From NCBI GenBank assembly GCA_038503075.1, contig JBCAML010000018.1, positions 62,001 through 126,000 of the forward strand: a stretch of 64,000 bases of DNA. The letters are read 5' to 3'. Position numbers and translations under genes: made by a program. This document shows, piece by piece, positions 1-11,290 of this stretch; within the stretch, counting starts at the first letter, position 1, and each line of letters begins with the position of its first letter. Origin of the DNA: Gyromitra esculenta. Lineage: Eukaryota > Ascomycota > Pezizomycetes > Pezizales > Discinaceae. The notes under the pieces were generated by a model. That model searched no databases. It saw only the letters and a program-made list of their open reading frames with translations, and had not been told where the DNA came from.

Positions 1-1552
1 TTGGTCATATGTCAACTTGGCGTTATTCAGGTTTATGCAGCGTAGACAAGATAGTGGGACTGTAGATACCACGTGTGAATATAAACGTGGTTCTTTTTCG
101 CCTTGGACTTCAACCTTCATAATATCGGATTCCGAATCTCCAGCTTCCTTAGCAACAGCGATAGATGTGACGCGCTTCAAGGTGCTTGGCTTGTGCCTGA
201 TTTTCTCCACCATCTTCTCGATAAAAACTCTGCTCCCCCCTTCAATGCAGTGCCACTTTGTACCCGTGCCATCGAACTCGGTTGAGCGTATAACGCTCTC
301 GGTAAATGCTTGGTCGAACAAGCCAGCCGTGCTATGAATTGGTTAGGCGATGGTTTGGTTGGATATCGGGCTTACACTTACGAGTTCATATTTTCACACC
401 ATTCAATGACCTCAGCAGGGTACCTATTCCGATGTTAAAAACCGCACCTCCAAAGCCGTGTTTCATGTTTACTTACTCCTTTACTAGAGCTAGATAAGCA
501 CGTGTGGAATACATATCGAAATCCTTCAACTTCTTCCTACCCTCCTCGTTGCTTATGTGAAATGCATCCTTGAATTCCTTAAATGCAGCTTCCAACAAAG
601 CTTTAAACCCTGTCTTAGCATGACTACGCATAGCAAATTGTCAGTAATCGCTCGTCAACAACGATATTTATTATTAGGAACTGCAAACATACTCATCCGG
701 GACCACTCCGCCATTGCTAACGCTCATACCAAAGAAGTCATCCCCACCACTCTGGACGTCCTTATCTGCAGAATGTCTGCTGTTGAAGAAATGAGGGTTG
801 TTGTCGCCATTCAAGTGGTACTCCCTGAGCCAATCAGGTTTCTTCGGTTTCTCAGGCCTGTCGCTAGGATTCGGTTGATCGAGTCTCGCAAACAGGTCGA
901 ACGTGCGACTCATAATAGATATATCCGGAAATCGCATCGCGCCAACATCGTAATAATCGTGTGCACCAGCTGTAGCCCCCCCTTCGAGTTTCTTCGTAAA
1001 AATACGGCCTCCGACACGATCGGAAGCTTCGAGGATTTCGTATTTGATTTTGAAGCTATCAAGAATCATCGCGGTGTAGAGACCAGCAGGCCCGGCTCCG
1101 ATGATGCAAATAGGTCGTTCAAACTTCTTTGGCTTCGAGCCTCTGTAAAAGTCCTTTGGTATGGCCGACGAGTAGAGAGATTCGGCGAATTTGTTCGCCC
1201 AGTCGTTTATTAAACTTAGTGTATCTAAGTCGTACTTGTCAGGGTTCTCCGCTTGATCCTCATCGAACACCTTCTCAAAGACATTTCTGAAAACTTCAGA
1301 CAGAGGCTTCGAGTCCGAGTTTTTCTTTGTTCGTAAATCACCGTATTTTTCGCCGAAGACGGTGTTGATTAGAGGGACAACAAGGCCAATGCATTTCTTG
1401 TATTCTTCGGGGGTGAGAGAACTTCCGATGATGCGATTAAGTGACTTTTGAATAGCTCGTTCGGAGATATAATCTACAGGCAGCATTCTATCTTTCCCTT
1501 CCTTAGAAAACTGTTTGACTATGGCTCGTTCTACTGGAGATAATGAAGACAT
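1..1552 (-). CDS. L-amino-acid oxidase-like flavoenzyme, C-terminus beyond window
   Basis: FAD-dependent amine/L-amino-acid oxidase family, which oxidatively deaminates amino acids to oxo-acids with release of ammonia and H2O2. Four exons can be read on the minus strand: 1552-693, 623-477, 423-382 and 331 to the window edge (460 codons, no stops). The joins are supported by alignment to the related gene at 9101-11290. The dinucleotide-binding motif GAGPAG lies at about residues 152-157, followed by the FAD-contacting ILEASDRVGGR stretch and by DVGAMRFP, typical of this family. The first about 145 residues are poorly conserved. No signal peptide is seen at the chosen ATG (1552). Introns are 70, 53 and 50 nt with GTATGT/GTAAGT donors. 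The C-terminal FAD-binding end is outside the window. Substrate is not predictable; other amine oxidases remain possible. Confidence 0.87.
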
Positions 1553-1623
1553 GCTGGTGATTGGTTTGGAAGGACGTATATAGATCGGGAAAAGTGTGTA
1601 GGATTTCGATTGTGTGTTTCTGA

Positions 1624-1631
1624 GTATATAA
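1624..1631 (-). promoter_or_regulatory. TATA box of the 1-1552 oxidase
   Basis: A TATATA core on the minus strand lies about 73 bp upstream of the ATG at 1552, in a suitable place for a fungal TATA box. Assignment is by position and motif only. Confidence 0.45.
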
Positions 1632-2835
1632 ACTGAGAGGGGAGGGAGATGAGGCAGCTCTTTATACTAATTTCTAAGAACGCACGCGGTTTGAGGGACC
1701 CGTCTTCAAACAAATGACGGAGCTTTCGATAGTATTTAGGCCGTATCTAATCGGGAAATGACATGGATTACTAGTAGTTATGACCTGTGAGAGATGATTA
1801 TATCGCGGGGTTACAAAACAGGCATAATTGTGTCTATCGAAAATAAAGTAAAGTAAAAGAGTAGTAAAGAGAGAGGGGAGTATTAGTGAAGTGAAACAAA
1901 TCTTCACTCCGTTATCCCTTATCTACCGTACTGTTTCTCATGGCCGGATAATGATCAGTTGTCTCATTTCAGCTGTTTATTTCCACCAACACTGAAAGCC
2001 AGCGTCTAGACCGCACAGGCCACAGTTATTTACCAATAGGGTAGTTAATTTTGTGGGGCTATATTCGCATCCGATAGCTACATTCTAAGTTAGGGCTTAT
2101 GATATGAGTTCGTGGAAGTGTTACTTGACATATATTGGGGTTACTATGGGGCATTTGAAGTTAACAATCTTATGCAGCAGTGAGTCGACTTGAGCTGAAT
2201 TATCTGGTGCTCTGATCCTAAACCAGCCCAGTTTCGTATTGGTCTGGGCTGGATTGATTCTGCAAGGACATACTACGAGCCTCGTTAAGCAATTCGAAAA
2301 AACGGTTTTCAGCTGAGCCCTCTCAATATTCAATGACCAGGTGACGCTTTGGCAAGCCACAGCTCACTCGTTTGGGTCAAGGAACGAGGTACTCATGTGA
2401 TTTGTTATTTGCACAAGTTATCAAATTAGATAGGATTAGGTGAAGGCCTCATCACGATTTAGAATAGGTACAGATGGAATTAAATCGATGAGGATGTAGA
2501 AACTGGATTATCTAATGAGTGATGTGATGTAGATAGATCTCGCGTTGATCTTTTCACATAGGTTTGTGGGGGTTAGGTCCCTACACCAACTGAGAAAAAG
2601 GCCTGGCGGGCAGGTAAGCGTAGGTAGAATTACAACAAAAGTAAAGCTCACCCAGACTCGCCTCCTCAGCTGGTATGTGGTGTCGACAGCGGCTAGCGTG
2701 GCCTAAAACGGTATCTACCCCAAAACCGCACGGAATGATCCGCTTGGTGGGACACCTTCTCATGCATGCAAAGCAAAATATGCTTAACCTTGATTTCTCC
2801 GCTTTCACTGAAGCGAGCATGCATTTGCCCATGCT

Positions 2836-2931
2836 CATGTTGCCAGATTTAAAATGCATCACGTGACTAGATTCTAGTGGAGAACTGATCTAGGATTCTG
2901 TCACGTGACGCGGTTCGAACCTGGCAACATG
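2836..2931. repeat. 96-bp palindromic foldback element
   Basis: Two 32-bp arms (2836-2867 and 2900-2931) form an inverted repeat. The outer 11 bp (CATGTTGCCAG) and the inner 10 bp (GTCACGTGAC on one strand) match perfectly. The middle of each arm differs mostly by transitions. The 32-bp centre is itself partly palindromic. It fits a very small MITE or foldback element; no clear target duplication was identified. Confidence 0.7.
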
Positions 2932-4634
2932 AATATTCTTAGCTCAAATGATATTCGATCGTGGTCCAAAACCGCACACGCTTTGCTGAAAATCATGATA
3001 GTATGGTTTCCTCGCGCTATTCTGCCTGTTGCCCTTAGGAAGCTCGGAGTGGCAACATTGTTCCGGAAGTCTTAGGACACGGAGCACCACTGGCACCATC
3101 ATGTATATAGAGGGATACGTTTGAGTGTCTTGCTTTATTAAAGGAATTAGTATATCCAACACATTTTCTGGTAAATAGCAGTATATGATCCGCCTTATGC
3201 TATCCAATACTACTAGGGCCACCGATATTGGAGATCTAGGGTAGATGGCTGACACGTGGCTGTGACACTTCAGTCGAGTGGGCCCAGAAAGCACTAGTAG
3301 CTCTAACACCCTCTGTCGTAGAATAGAGATTGAGACTTAGTTAGTTGAGGAGTCGACTGCGAGGCTCAATGCTCTATATACTCGATCCTAACAAATACAT
3401 CTCTTTCATGCTCTTCCATGCTTTATGTTCTATACAGTTTGCCATCGCGCCAACCGTTAGAGATTATACTATAACACACTTTCCTAGGCGCCCACATTCT
3501 ACGTTTTCCTGGCCCACTATGGCTTTGATTTTTCTGCACAAAACCTCCCACTCGCTAGTTTCGGGTCTGATACTTGCGAACCTTGCCCTCCCGCTTGTTT
3601 GTTTGTTTTTTCATACTCGCATGCAACCGTTAGGTTATGGCGGTGTACTTTTTTCTCCTCCTCTTTTGAAGCATGTCCCATTGGGCGCCAGGTATGGAAA
3701 ATCTCCCCTGGAGCCTAAAACCATCCACATGCCGGGTAAGGAATCCACGATTAATATCCCAATGAGTCGGTCCCCTGACCTTGCCCTCCCGCTCTATCTG
3801 GGACTATGGATATGACTTTTTTAGTTGAGCGCCGCACTGTGTGCGTTGGCACAGGATACTTGGGTTTCTGTTAGCTGACACGCGGCGAGAGTCGTGAATA
3901 TTTTGGATAAGCTTAGATTACGTATACTCGATTGAGTTACCCGATATGTAACCAATAGGCAACTGGTAGAATGAATTGACAAATTCAAATTTTTAGAGTG
4001 TATGAGGATAGAGAGGAACATGCCTATTTCTAGGTGGGGGTAAGCTTTGGTAATATTTTAAGCCATTAAGATAGAAAGCTGTAGGCTGAATGAAGAGTAA
4101 ACAACCTCCAACTAATGGCCGTGAACTGAGAATACACTCGAGAATACATGTTTGTACCCAACTCTTGGTATTATAAAAAGAGATTCTGGAAGGTATGAAC
4201 ACCTGACAATACCGGATATGCCCATCTCATAACCTGAAGACGTGTTGTATATAAAAAGGGGGCGAGGTAAGGTGCAGGAGCACGTTAAACTGCATGGAAA
4301 TGACCTAAACAGAATGTACTGTAAAATAGATGACGGTAATCAAACGAAACGACTAATGAAATGGCTATTAGCGACGCATCCATATGGCAGAGCCCCTGTG
4401 TCAAAATCTCAGTGGTCTCTGGAAGTCCGGTTCATAGTAAACGTCAAACCTGATTCAATTAGCTAAATACAGTTTGTGGCTATAACCGGCCAGAGTGGTA
4501 GGGTTATTACTTCGGAAGAACAGAGTCGCGAATTTTGCGCTGCTCTTAATACACAGGACAAGCAGGTGCAGGTTTACAATAGTTGGATGTTGCCTGTGAC
4601 GCTCCTGTATGAACTGGACCTTAGCACGCTGGTC

Positions 4635-4981
4635 TTAAGTAAGGACCAGAAGTAACGAACTTGAAAGATCTCCTGGATCAGTGGTGGAACAAAACATGCT
4701 CAAACATATCTCCCACTGGCCAGATCCTCCACCGCAGATACACTTAAGATCTCCCAGCGGAACGCATTCGCCTGAGTCCAGAATTGTAGGAATACAACGC
4801 CACTATACAAAAGAAGTAACATATTGAGTGGGAGAATCACCAAATATACTAGTGATATTGGATTAGGATAACATACAGCACACTCGGGCAGGCCCGGAAT
4901 CGCTTCTTGCGCGAATGCTGGGGTAGAAAATCCCACGAGGATGGAAACAAAAACGATTATGGCCGGAAGGCTATACTTCAT
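4635..4981 (-). CDS. Small secreted CFEM-type cysteine-rich protein
   Basis: Two exons, 4981-4877 and 4802-4635, joined in phase 0 across a 74-nt GTATGT..TAG intron, give a 90-aa protein. Residues 1-24 form a signal peptide (short basic start, hydrophobic core, PAFA cleavage-like end). The rest shows the CFEM signature: PECAWRC (P-x-C-A-x-x-C) at about 32-38, a cysteine at 48, the DLKCIC box at about 53-58, then cysteines at 68 and 73. Only seven of the eight usual CFEM cysteines are present. No GPI signal is obvious, though the C-terminus (about 81-89) is hydrophobic. CFEM proteins are extracellular or wall-anchored and serve in haem/iron uptake, adhesion or as effectors. The role here is not determined. 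Confidence 0.78.
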
Positions 4982-7900
4982 TTCCGAGGGTTTAAACTAA
5001 TAAGGCGGCGTATGAAGCTAAAACGTGTAAATTGTTGAGTTGTAATTATTAGAATTGAGGAAGTTTGAGAGTTTAATGGAGGTTGAAGAGAGCGCCATTC
5101 TCTTTGGAACGAGTGTGAGAAGCTATATATACAGAATGGGCTAATTATGGATGTCGCGTTACTTGGCCCAGCAAGCCCACTGGGAGTATTTGTGCAACAC
5201 ATGCGATATAAAAAGATGCAGTTGTGGAGGACATTATGACGTAGTTATTGCCTTGAGCTGGTTCCAATCATAAAAGGGTAAAGAATCCAACCTTAGACGT
5301 ACCACGTATTGGACTTTGCGCTTTTTGTCGTTAACATTGACGGGAGAGAGTCACGATCAAAGTCCTAGAAAAAACTGAGCTGTCCGATCGATACGAGGCC
5401 AATCTCGGCCGCTATATTTAGTAATTTGATGCAAGTTTTCCTCATGATAAAACTGAACATAATAAGTCAATTTCTTTTAAATTTCCTATAGCTACTCAAG
5501 TGGTCACACGTTGGAATTTGGTGGATTTGGCATTGGGTGACAGACGTATGATCACCAAGGACTGTAAATAGATCACTGGCATATGGTTCTTTGGGATACT
5601 CGAGAGCCGGTGTGGTTGATCTTGTATTCTAAATCTTAGCTGTGAAATATACTAGGATTCTAGTAACTTAGCCGTGCATGTACCTATAATCCTCGAATAA
5701 TGTACCTATTGAGATCCTAAGAAAAAGATACACTGTAGCGAATAGAAAGTATAGGAAAACATACGCTGTGGTTGGTAGAAGGTGTATAGTATGGCTGTAT
5801 ACTATACATATATATATCGTGGCGCTCCCACGAAGCCATTAAATTCAAGTCTCAGCAACTAAACTATTTTTTACTAGATAATCTCAAGCCCAAGGCTTCT
5901 TGGCGGCGAGATACATACCGACATCAGTCCAATACTAAGATTCATGTACTCATATACTGCGATTATCGAGCTGTTACTATTGATATAACTCCTCGTATTC
6001 TGAAACAGAGTGCCGTTAGATCACCCTATGAAAATGCGATTTTGACGCCCCGGCATATTCTTATAGGGCATTTGTTCTTATGGATAATGCCAAGAAGATG
6101 CCAAGATATTAAGGCCATGACGGTGGCCGGTCAAAAATCCAAACGTCTTTTTTTCTTGCCTCTCCCCTCAAAAACACGCTCTAGGATATCGATATCCAAT
6201 CGCTTTCTCTAAGAAAACACAAAGGTTTCTAGAGGCACAGAGACAATTCCTGTAAGACTATTTTCCTAGATCGTGTGAATTCTCATAGATTACTCACTCT
6301 TGCTATATTTGTTTCAACTGATGATATAGAGTACTTATGCTAGGAACCATTTCTGCAAAAACAGGTTTACCTATAGCTAATGAAAGAATTATTTCTCCGC
6401 GGACAGGATAGCCGGATGTTACTATCTCCGATCACTATTCGCGTATTCGAAACCCTAGTGTCCCTATTTTTCCTTCTATACACGTCTAGGACATGTTGGG
6501 CGGTTTCGCAATTGCCAGCGAGTAGCTGGTGGAGAGGATTGTTTGAAGAAGACACAATGGTCAGCTTTGATTAACAGATCAGAATAACGTAGCTCATAGT
6601 GTGGGATTCATACGCCCATTCCGTTGAGCGACTGGGTTGGCCGAAACCACTCTCGTGCTGTTTAATTCTATCCCTGATATTCACTACGTCTTCTTTACTA
6701 TATTTATATTACAATTGGAGTGGTTCCAGCCTGCCTTTGAGTATTCTCTTGGTTTAGTTTCTGACTCGATGGTGGTTTCACCAACTATTTTGAACGTCTA
6801 TTGATAGTTACTTGTGAGGGAATTTTAATACTTACGAGTAATCCTTAATCGTGAAAACGGGAACGATGTATCCCTGCAGCTGTCCTGCACATTTTAAGCT
6901 AAAGCAAGGAAGGATGACGATTGGTTGCGAAAGTTTTGGTCATTTCGTGCAACCCAATCCCGAGGACTGATGAGACACACATCTCCCCTCAGTGCTGGGG
7001 ACTATACGCGGTGGTTCAATCAATTGTCCCGCTCCAACAACTTTGTGGGATTTCGGTCATTTCATCGATGGTAAAGTTACATGTACCTTTGCCACATCTC
7101 AATTCGGAAGACGGAGGATACGTCTAGATCTGTTAGCCAAGCTAGAAACCAGATATTGAGGCCCCGCTAAGATATACGTACACATTCCTCAGCTAGCAGA
7201 AATGTCAGAGATAGACGGTAATGTGTAGATGCGATGTAGATATTTCTGAGTTTGAAGTTGTATATCGAGTTCTTTTGGCTAGATACAAATTCACTTGACA
7301 TGAAGCTTTGGTCCTTAGCGCGTGACTGTAGTCTGTTACTATATCTTAGCCCTAGACCCACTCGATTGACCGCTGCCCACAACAGCCACGGTTAATAGCT
7401 GTTCAAATTTTCCGCGAACAACCCCATAGCCCCAGCATTTGAATATATATACTCGTAATTGGACAGTTATAGCACTACTCCACCCGATTGTAACTAATCA
7501 AAGGGGAGCAACGAACATGGGCGTGGCGGGCTGTTATGATACCTCGTAGCGATTAGATCGGTTGTAAATTGTAGATGAACAATCTCTAGAAGGATAATAA
7601 TATATATCTTGCCACGATCCAATTTCCATTGCTCGCTAACGGTTGCCAATCTTAGCCTCCAGTAACAATTTCAAGAGCATGCGATATCACTCGGTAGGGT
7701 TAGGGCTATGTAGTTGTCATTTTATCCAAAATCCGTTCTTATCGAGCAAACGACTGACCTTCGGGGCTAATCTGGTACCCCATCCTAAAATATTCCAACG
7801 AAACATCAGATGACTGTGCTCACGCTTTCTACTTGAAACAATCTCGGAGAAAGTCCATCTCCATATATGCATTGATCTGAGTGGTTGTTGCGTATAAGCG

Positions 7901-9000
7901 AGTAGCGCGTTGTGGGTATCCACAGCACTCGATATCTATTGGTCACAACCGGTCATGTCGTGCCTTATGCGCCGTATAGTCGCCTGTATGGGGTAACGGA
8001 AAATAGGTAGCAACGGAAAACAAGGGTCTGCGCTGCGGCTCAATAAACTAAGGGATTCAAATTTATAAACGAAATTAACAAAAGAGAGGAGAATAAGTTC
8101 CAATACAAGACTGCAAGTGAACTGGACAGAAAAAACACAGAAAAGCATTGTGTTCACAATACTTCACCGGAAATTGTCATGTTCTCAGGACTACCTGTGC
8201 ATATCTCAGATTTTCCAGGGTCAGGTAACTTGATTTTGGGAAAATATGATAGACATGCTGTTGCTAAGATGATCCAAACCCACGTTTTCCGTTATCACCT
8301 ATTATCCGCTACCCCTAAGCAACTGTACGGCGTGGTTGCAGAGTATATGAATATCCTGACAGATTTTCCCTGTAGCGCGATAATAACACGGATCTCTCTA
8401 CCTCGTGACATAATCAGTTCAGTGTTAATCACTGGGATTCGAGAGAATGAACAGGAGAGGCTGTTAATACTGGCATGGCCTAAGAGACAGAAATTAGAGA
8501 GAATGTTCAAAGGAACTGGCCGAGTACGGACAGTGGCGTCCTGCCAGCCTTAACAGAGTAAGAATTCAAGCCTTAACCGCAAACTTCCCGATGGGTCTAG
8601 TTCGGACATCTATCTTGTCATTTGAGCAGTGGCTGCCTGGTTACCATCAGCGCTATCTCAGGTGTCCTCATGGTACTCTAAGGCTACAGCACAGGGATTA
8701 CTGTGTACTAGGGGAGGGGTTGGAGATGGAACGCCAGGATTTTCCGTTCTGTGAGGTCACCATAGAAATAATGTGAGACCTATACCATCTTCATACCCCT
8801 ACCCCTAGTACATGCAACTAATTCTTGGCGCTTTTGCTTGCTACGACCGCACATGTTTTAGCTGGCCAGCAAGCTAGCGATGCGCGGGGAAACTACGCTA
8901 CTATGGCATACGATTCCAAGTTCGCGTGGGAATCACCTGGTATCGAAATATCAAGACATATGCATGTCCCCCGCAGACATCAGATATCGGTTTACTGGAC
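4982..9000. other. Intergenic region, no supported gene
   Basis: AT-rich DNA with many stops in all frames. A small hairpin (arms GTATAGTAT / ATACTATAC) lies near 5786-5809. The longest open frame (8179-8553, plus) resembles no family I know and has no splice or promoter support. Confidence 0.5.
5124..5131 (-). promoter_or_regulatory. TATA box of the CFEM gene
   Basis: An alternating TATATATA tract on the minus strand lies about 143 bp upstream of the ATG at 4981. Assignment is by motif and position only. Confidence 0.35.
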
Positions 9001-9005
9001 CAAGG

Positions 9006-9014
9006 CATAAATAG
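9006..9014 (+). promoter_or_regulatory. TATA-like box of the 9101 oxidase
   Basis: CATAAATAG lies 87 bp upstream of the ATG at 9101. Assignment is by motif and spacing only. Confidence 0.4.
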
Positions 9015-9100
9015 TAGGCCATTCCCTCCACTAGCGGTAAATTTTTAGCAAACCAACGATTCGTGCCACAAGCAAAACAGTTCACATCATCTATCTCATC

Positions 9101-11290
9101 ATGTCGAATTCTGAAAATCTCTCTTTCCGCTCCCTCGCCGCTCGCTTCATCGTGGATGAAGCAGTTCAACGTTTCAAGAATAGTATCCCTCCTGGAAGTA
9201 GTCTTCCAATTCCCACTGAAGATGTAATCAACCCGATCCCCAAGCAATACACCCGCGACCCTGAATGTGAAGAGCTTCCGGTTTGTATCATCGGCGCAGG
9301 TATCGCAGGGCTGTATACAGCAATGATGCTTGACAGCCTAGGAAAAAAGTATGAAATTATCGAAGCATCTCCGAGATGTGGTGGTAGAGCTTTCACTCAC
9401 CACTTCACCAAGACGGAGACCTTTCATGATTATTTTGATCTTGGAGCTATGAGGTTTCCTCACATCAAGATCATGGATATCGCTTTCAAACTTTTCAAAA
9501 AGCTGCACCTCGATAGAGATGGGAAAGTGATTCGCTATATTATGGATTCACCGAATAACATCCAGTTATTCAATGGTTAGTTTCATATCGTTTTTAATGA
9601 TCAAGATAGCTTCTAAGATTTGGTTCGTAGGGAAAAAGGTGGTAAACAAAGGAGTGTATCTGGCAATTGACGACCCCTTCTATGTCGGCGAGGCGAATGG
9701 CGGTGATGTAAATAACTCCTGAGCACTCACTGCTTCCCTAGGCGATTAGACAATTACTAACTCACACGAATCGTACTGGAGATTCCCAGCGACCTTCTGG
9801 AGTACATGTACACTAAACATGATGGATATCACCTGCAAGGAGCTGATGCCCTTTTCGAGGCAGTCCTAGCGCCCTTCAAACTCGCACTTATCGAGAACCC
9901 GGAAGCGGGATGGCATAAGCTGATGCATTATGACGCTCTCTCCATGCGAGGGTATCTCTTCCAGAACGACAGAAAGAACCTTCCATTCCCCGGTACCGAC
10001 TGGATGGAGACAACGAAGAGCTCCACTGGTGCCTACGATCTTGCCTTCAGCGAGGTGAGCAGACCACCGATCTTATAGTTCATCCATCTAACAAGAATCA
10101 GACAGTCTTGGATTCGCTCGACTTGGACTTTCCGTTCGGTCCAAACAATCCCGCCGGCGAGGTAGAAACCTGGTCTTGTATCGACGGCGGAGCATCGGTA
10201 GTCACAGACAGGATGTGCGAGTATATTAAAACCAAGCCCGTCTTCAATCGCCGGGTTATGGGCATCCGCATGCAAGACCAAAAAGATCACAAATCAAAGA
10301 TGTTTGTCAAAGTCAAAGGGTACCCGGAATACGACAACAAACCATACTCCCATGTCATTGCGACACCCCCAATCCCGTGCCTGAGATCGATGGACTTGAG
10401 TAAAGCCAATCTATCCTACACCCAGAAGCAAGCTCTCCGCTGCTTAAACTATGGTGCGGCCATAAAAGTTGGCATTAAGTTTAAGACGCGGTGGTGGCAG
10501 GCCATACCAGGCTTCGAACAGATAGGGGGTGTTAGCAACACGGACAGGCCAAGTAGGGTTGTAGTTTATCCAAGCTATGGGCTGGACGATCCTATTGATG
10601 GTCCTGGTGTATTGATCGCGAGCTATGCCTGGTATGGCGTCATTCATTCTAAATAGCAAATAACCGATAGTTGAGAGTGCTTATATTTTTTAGCACACAA
10701 GATCCCTCTCGTCTGGGTTCGCTAATCCACGGCAAAGGCACAAAGGCTGAAGAAACACTACTGGACATCGTCTACGAGGACCTTGCAGCTATGCATGGTA
10801 AAACCGCAGAGTGGTATAGAGACTATACTCTCGATTACTATGGTACGATTGAATTTCCTTTCCTTTCCCGGAATTCTTTTTTGCTAATTCAAGCCAGCCC
10901 ACGATTGGTATCGTGACGAATATGCTATGGGGGGCAAGTCACCACCACTCTAGATCCAGGAAACCGAGAAAGAAGTGTACTTCAGCTAACAATACCGAAA
11001 ATATAGCGTTTGCTCAATTTGGCCCTGGTCAGTTCAAATATCTCTATCCCGAGATTTCAAGGCCAGCAGCGAGGGGAAATCTGCATTTCGCAGGCGAAGC
11101 AACCAGCACTTACCACGCTTGGATTGCGGGCGCGCTGGACTCGGCAACAAGGGCTGTTTATCACCTATTACTCAAGGAAGGAGATGAGGACTGTATCAAG
11201 GCACATTTGGCAGAATGGGGCGTCCCCGAAGAAATAGAAGCTGGCGAGCAAGCGGCCTGGCAGATTCTCCGTTCAATCTATGGGGATTGA
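9101..11290 (+). CDS. L-amino-acid oxidase-like flavoenzyme, complete
   Basis: Seven exons can be assembled in one frame: 9101-9575, 9631-9707, 9782-10054, 10102-10631, 10694-10842, 10898-10933 and 11007-11290 (607 aa). It belongs to the FAD-dependent amine/L-amino-acid oxidase family and is a paralogue of the gene at 1-1552. Visible motifs are GAGIAG at residues 65-70 (FAD ADP binding), DLGAMRFPH, a TQDPSRLGSLIHG segment, MGAFAQFGPGQF and the C-terminal FAD-binding box NLHFAGEATSTYHAWIAGAL. All introns are short (46-74 nt). Intron 6 starts with GCAAGT, a GC-AG intron, and is needed to rebuild the conserved MGAFAQFGPGQF stretch. No secretion signal is visible. The exact boundary of intron 4 is the least certain, since the family usually has Trp where this join gives Cys. 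Confidence 0.9.

Larger units (their letters stand above)
1553..4634. other. Intergenic region, no supported gene
   Basis: Apart from the TATA box at 1624 and the palindromic element at 2836-2931 I see no gene here. Open frames exist (for example 3345-3815 plus) but lack recognisable domains, composition or splice context. A short direct repeat of a CTTGCCCTCCCGCT motif occurs near 3583 and 3780. Confidence 0.5.

Noticed and set aside
557..1213. Open frame of 218 codons on the plus strand
   Set aside because: It is antisense to the oxidase exon with its GAGPAG motif and has no family signature of its own.
2900..2931. GGTTCGAACC resembling a tRNA T-arm
   Set aside because: It lies inside the palindromic element and no acceptor, D or anticodon arm can be placed around it.
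3345..3815. 156-codon plus frame with hydrophobic stretches
   Set aside because: No family resemblance; contains a direct repeat and looks like chance open sequence.
8179..8553. 124-codon plus frame
   Set aside because: No signal peptide, domain or splice context, and composition like the non-coding surroundings.
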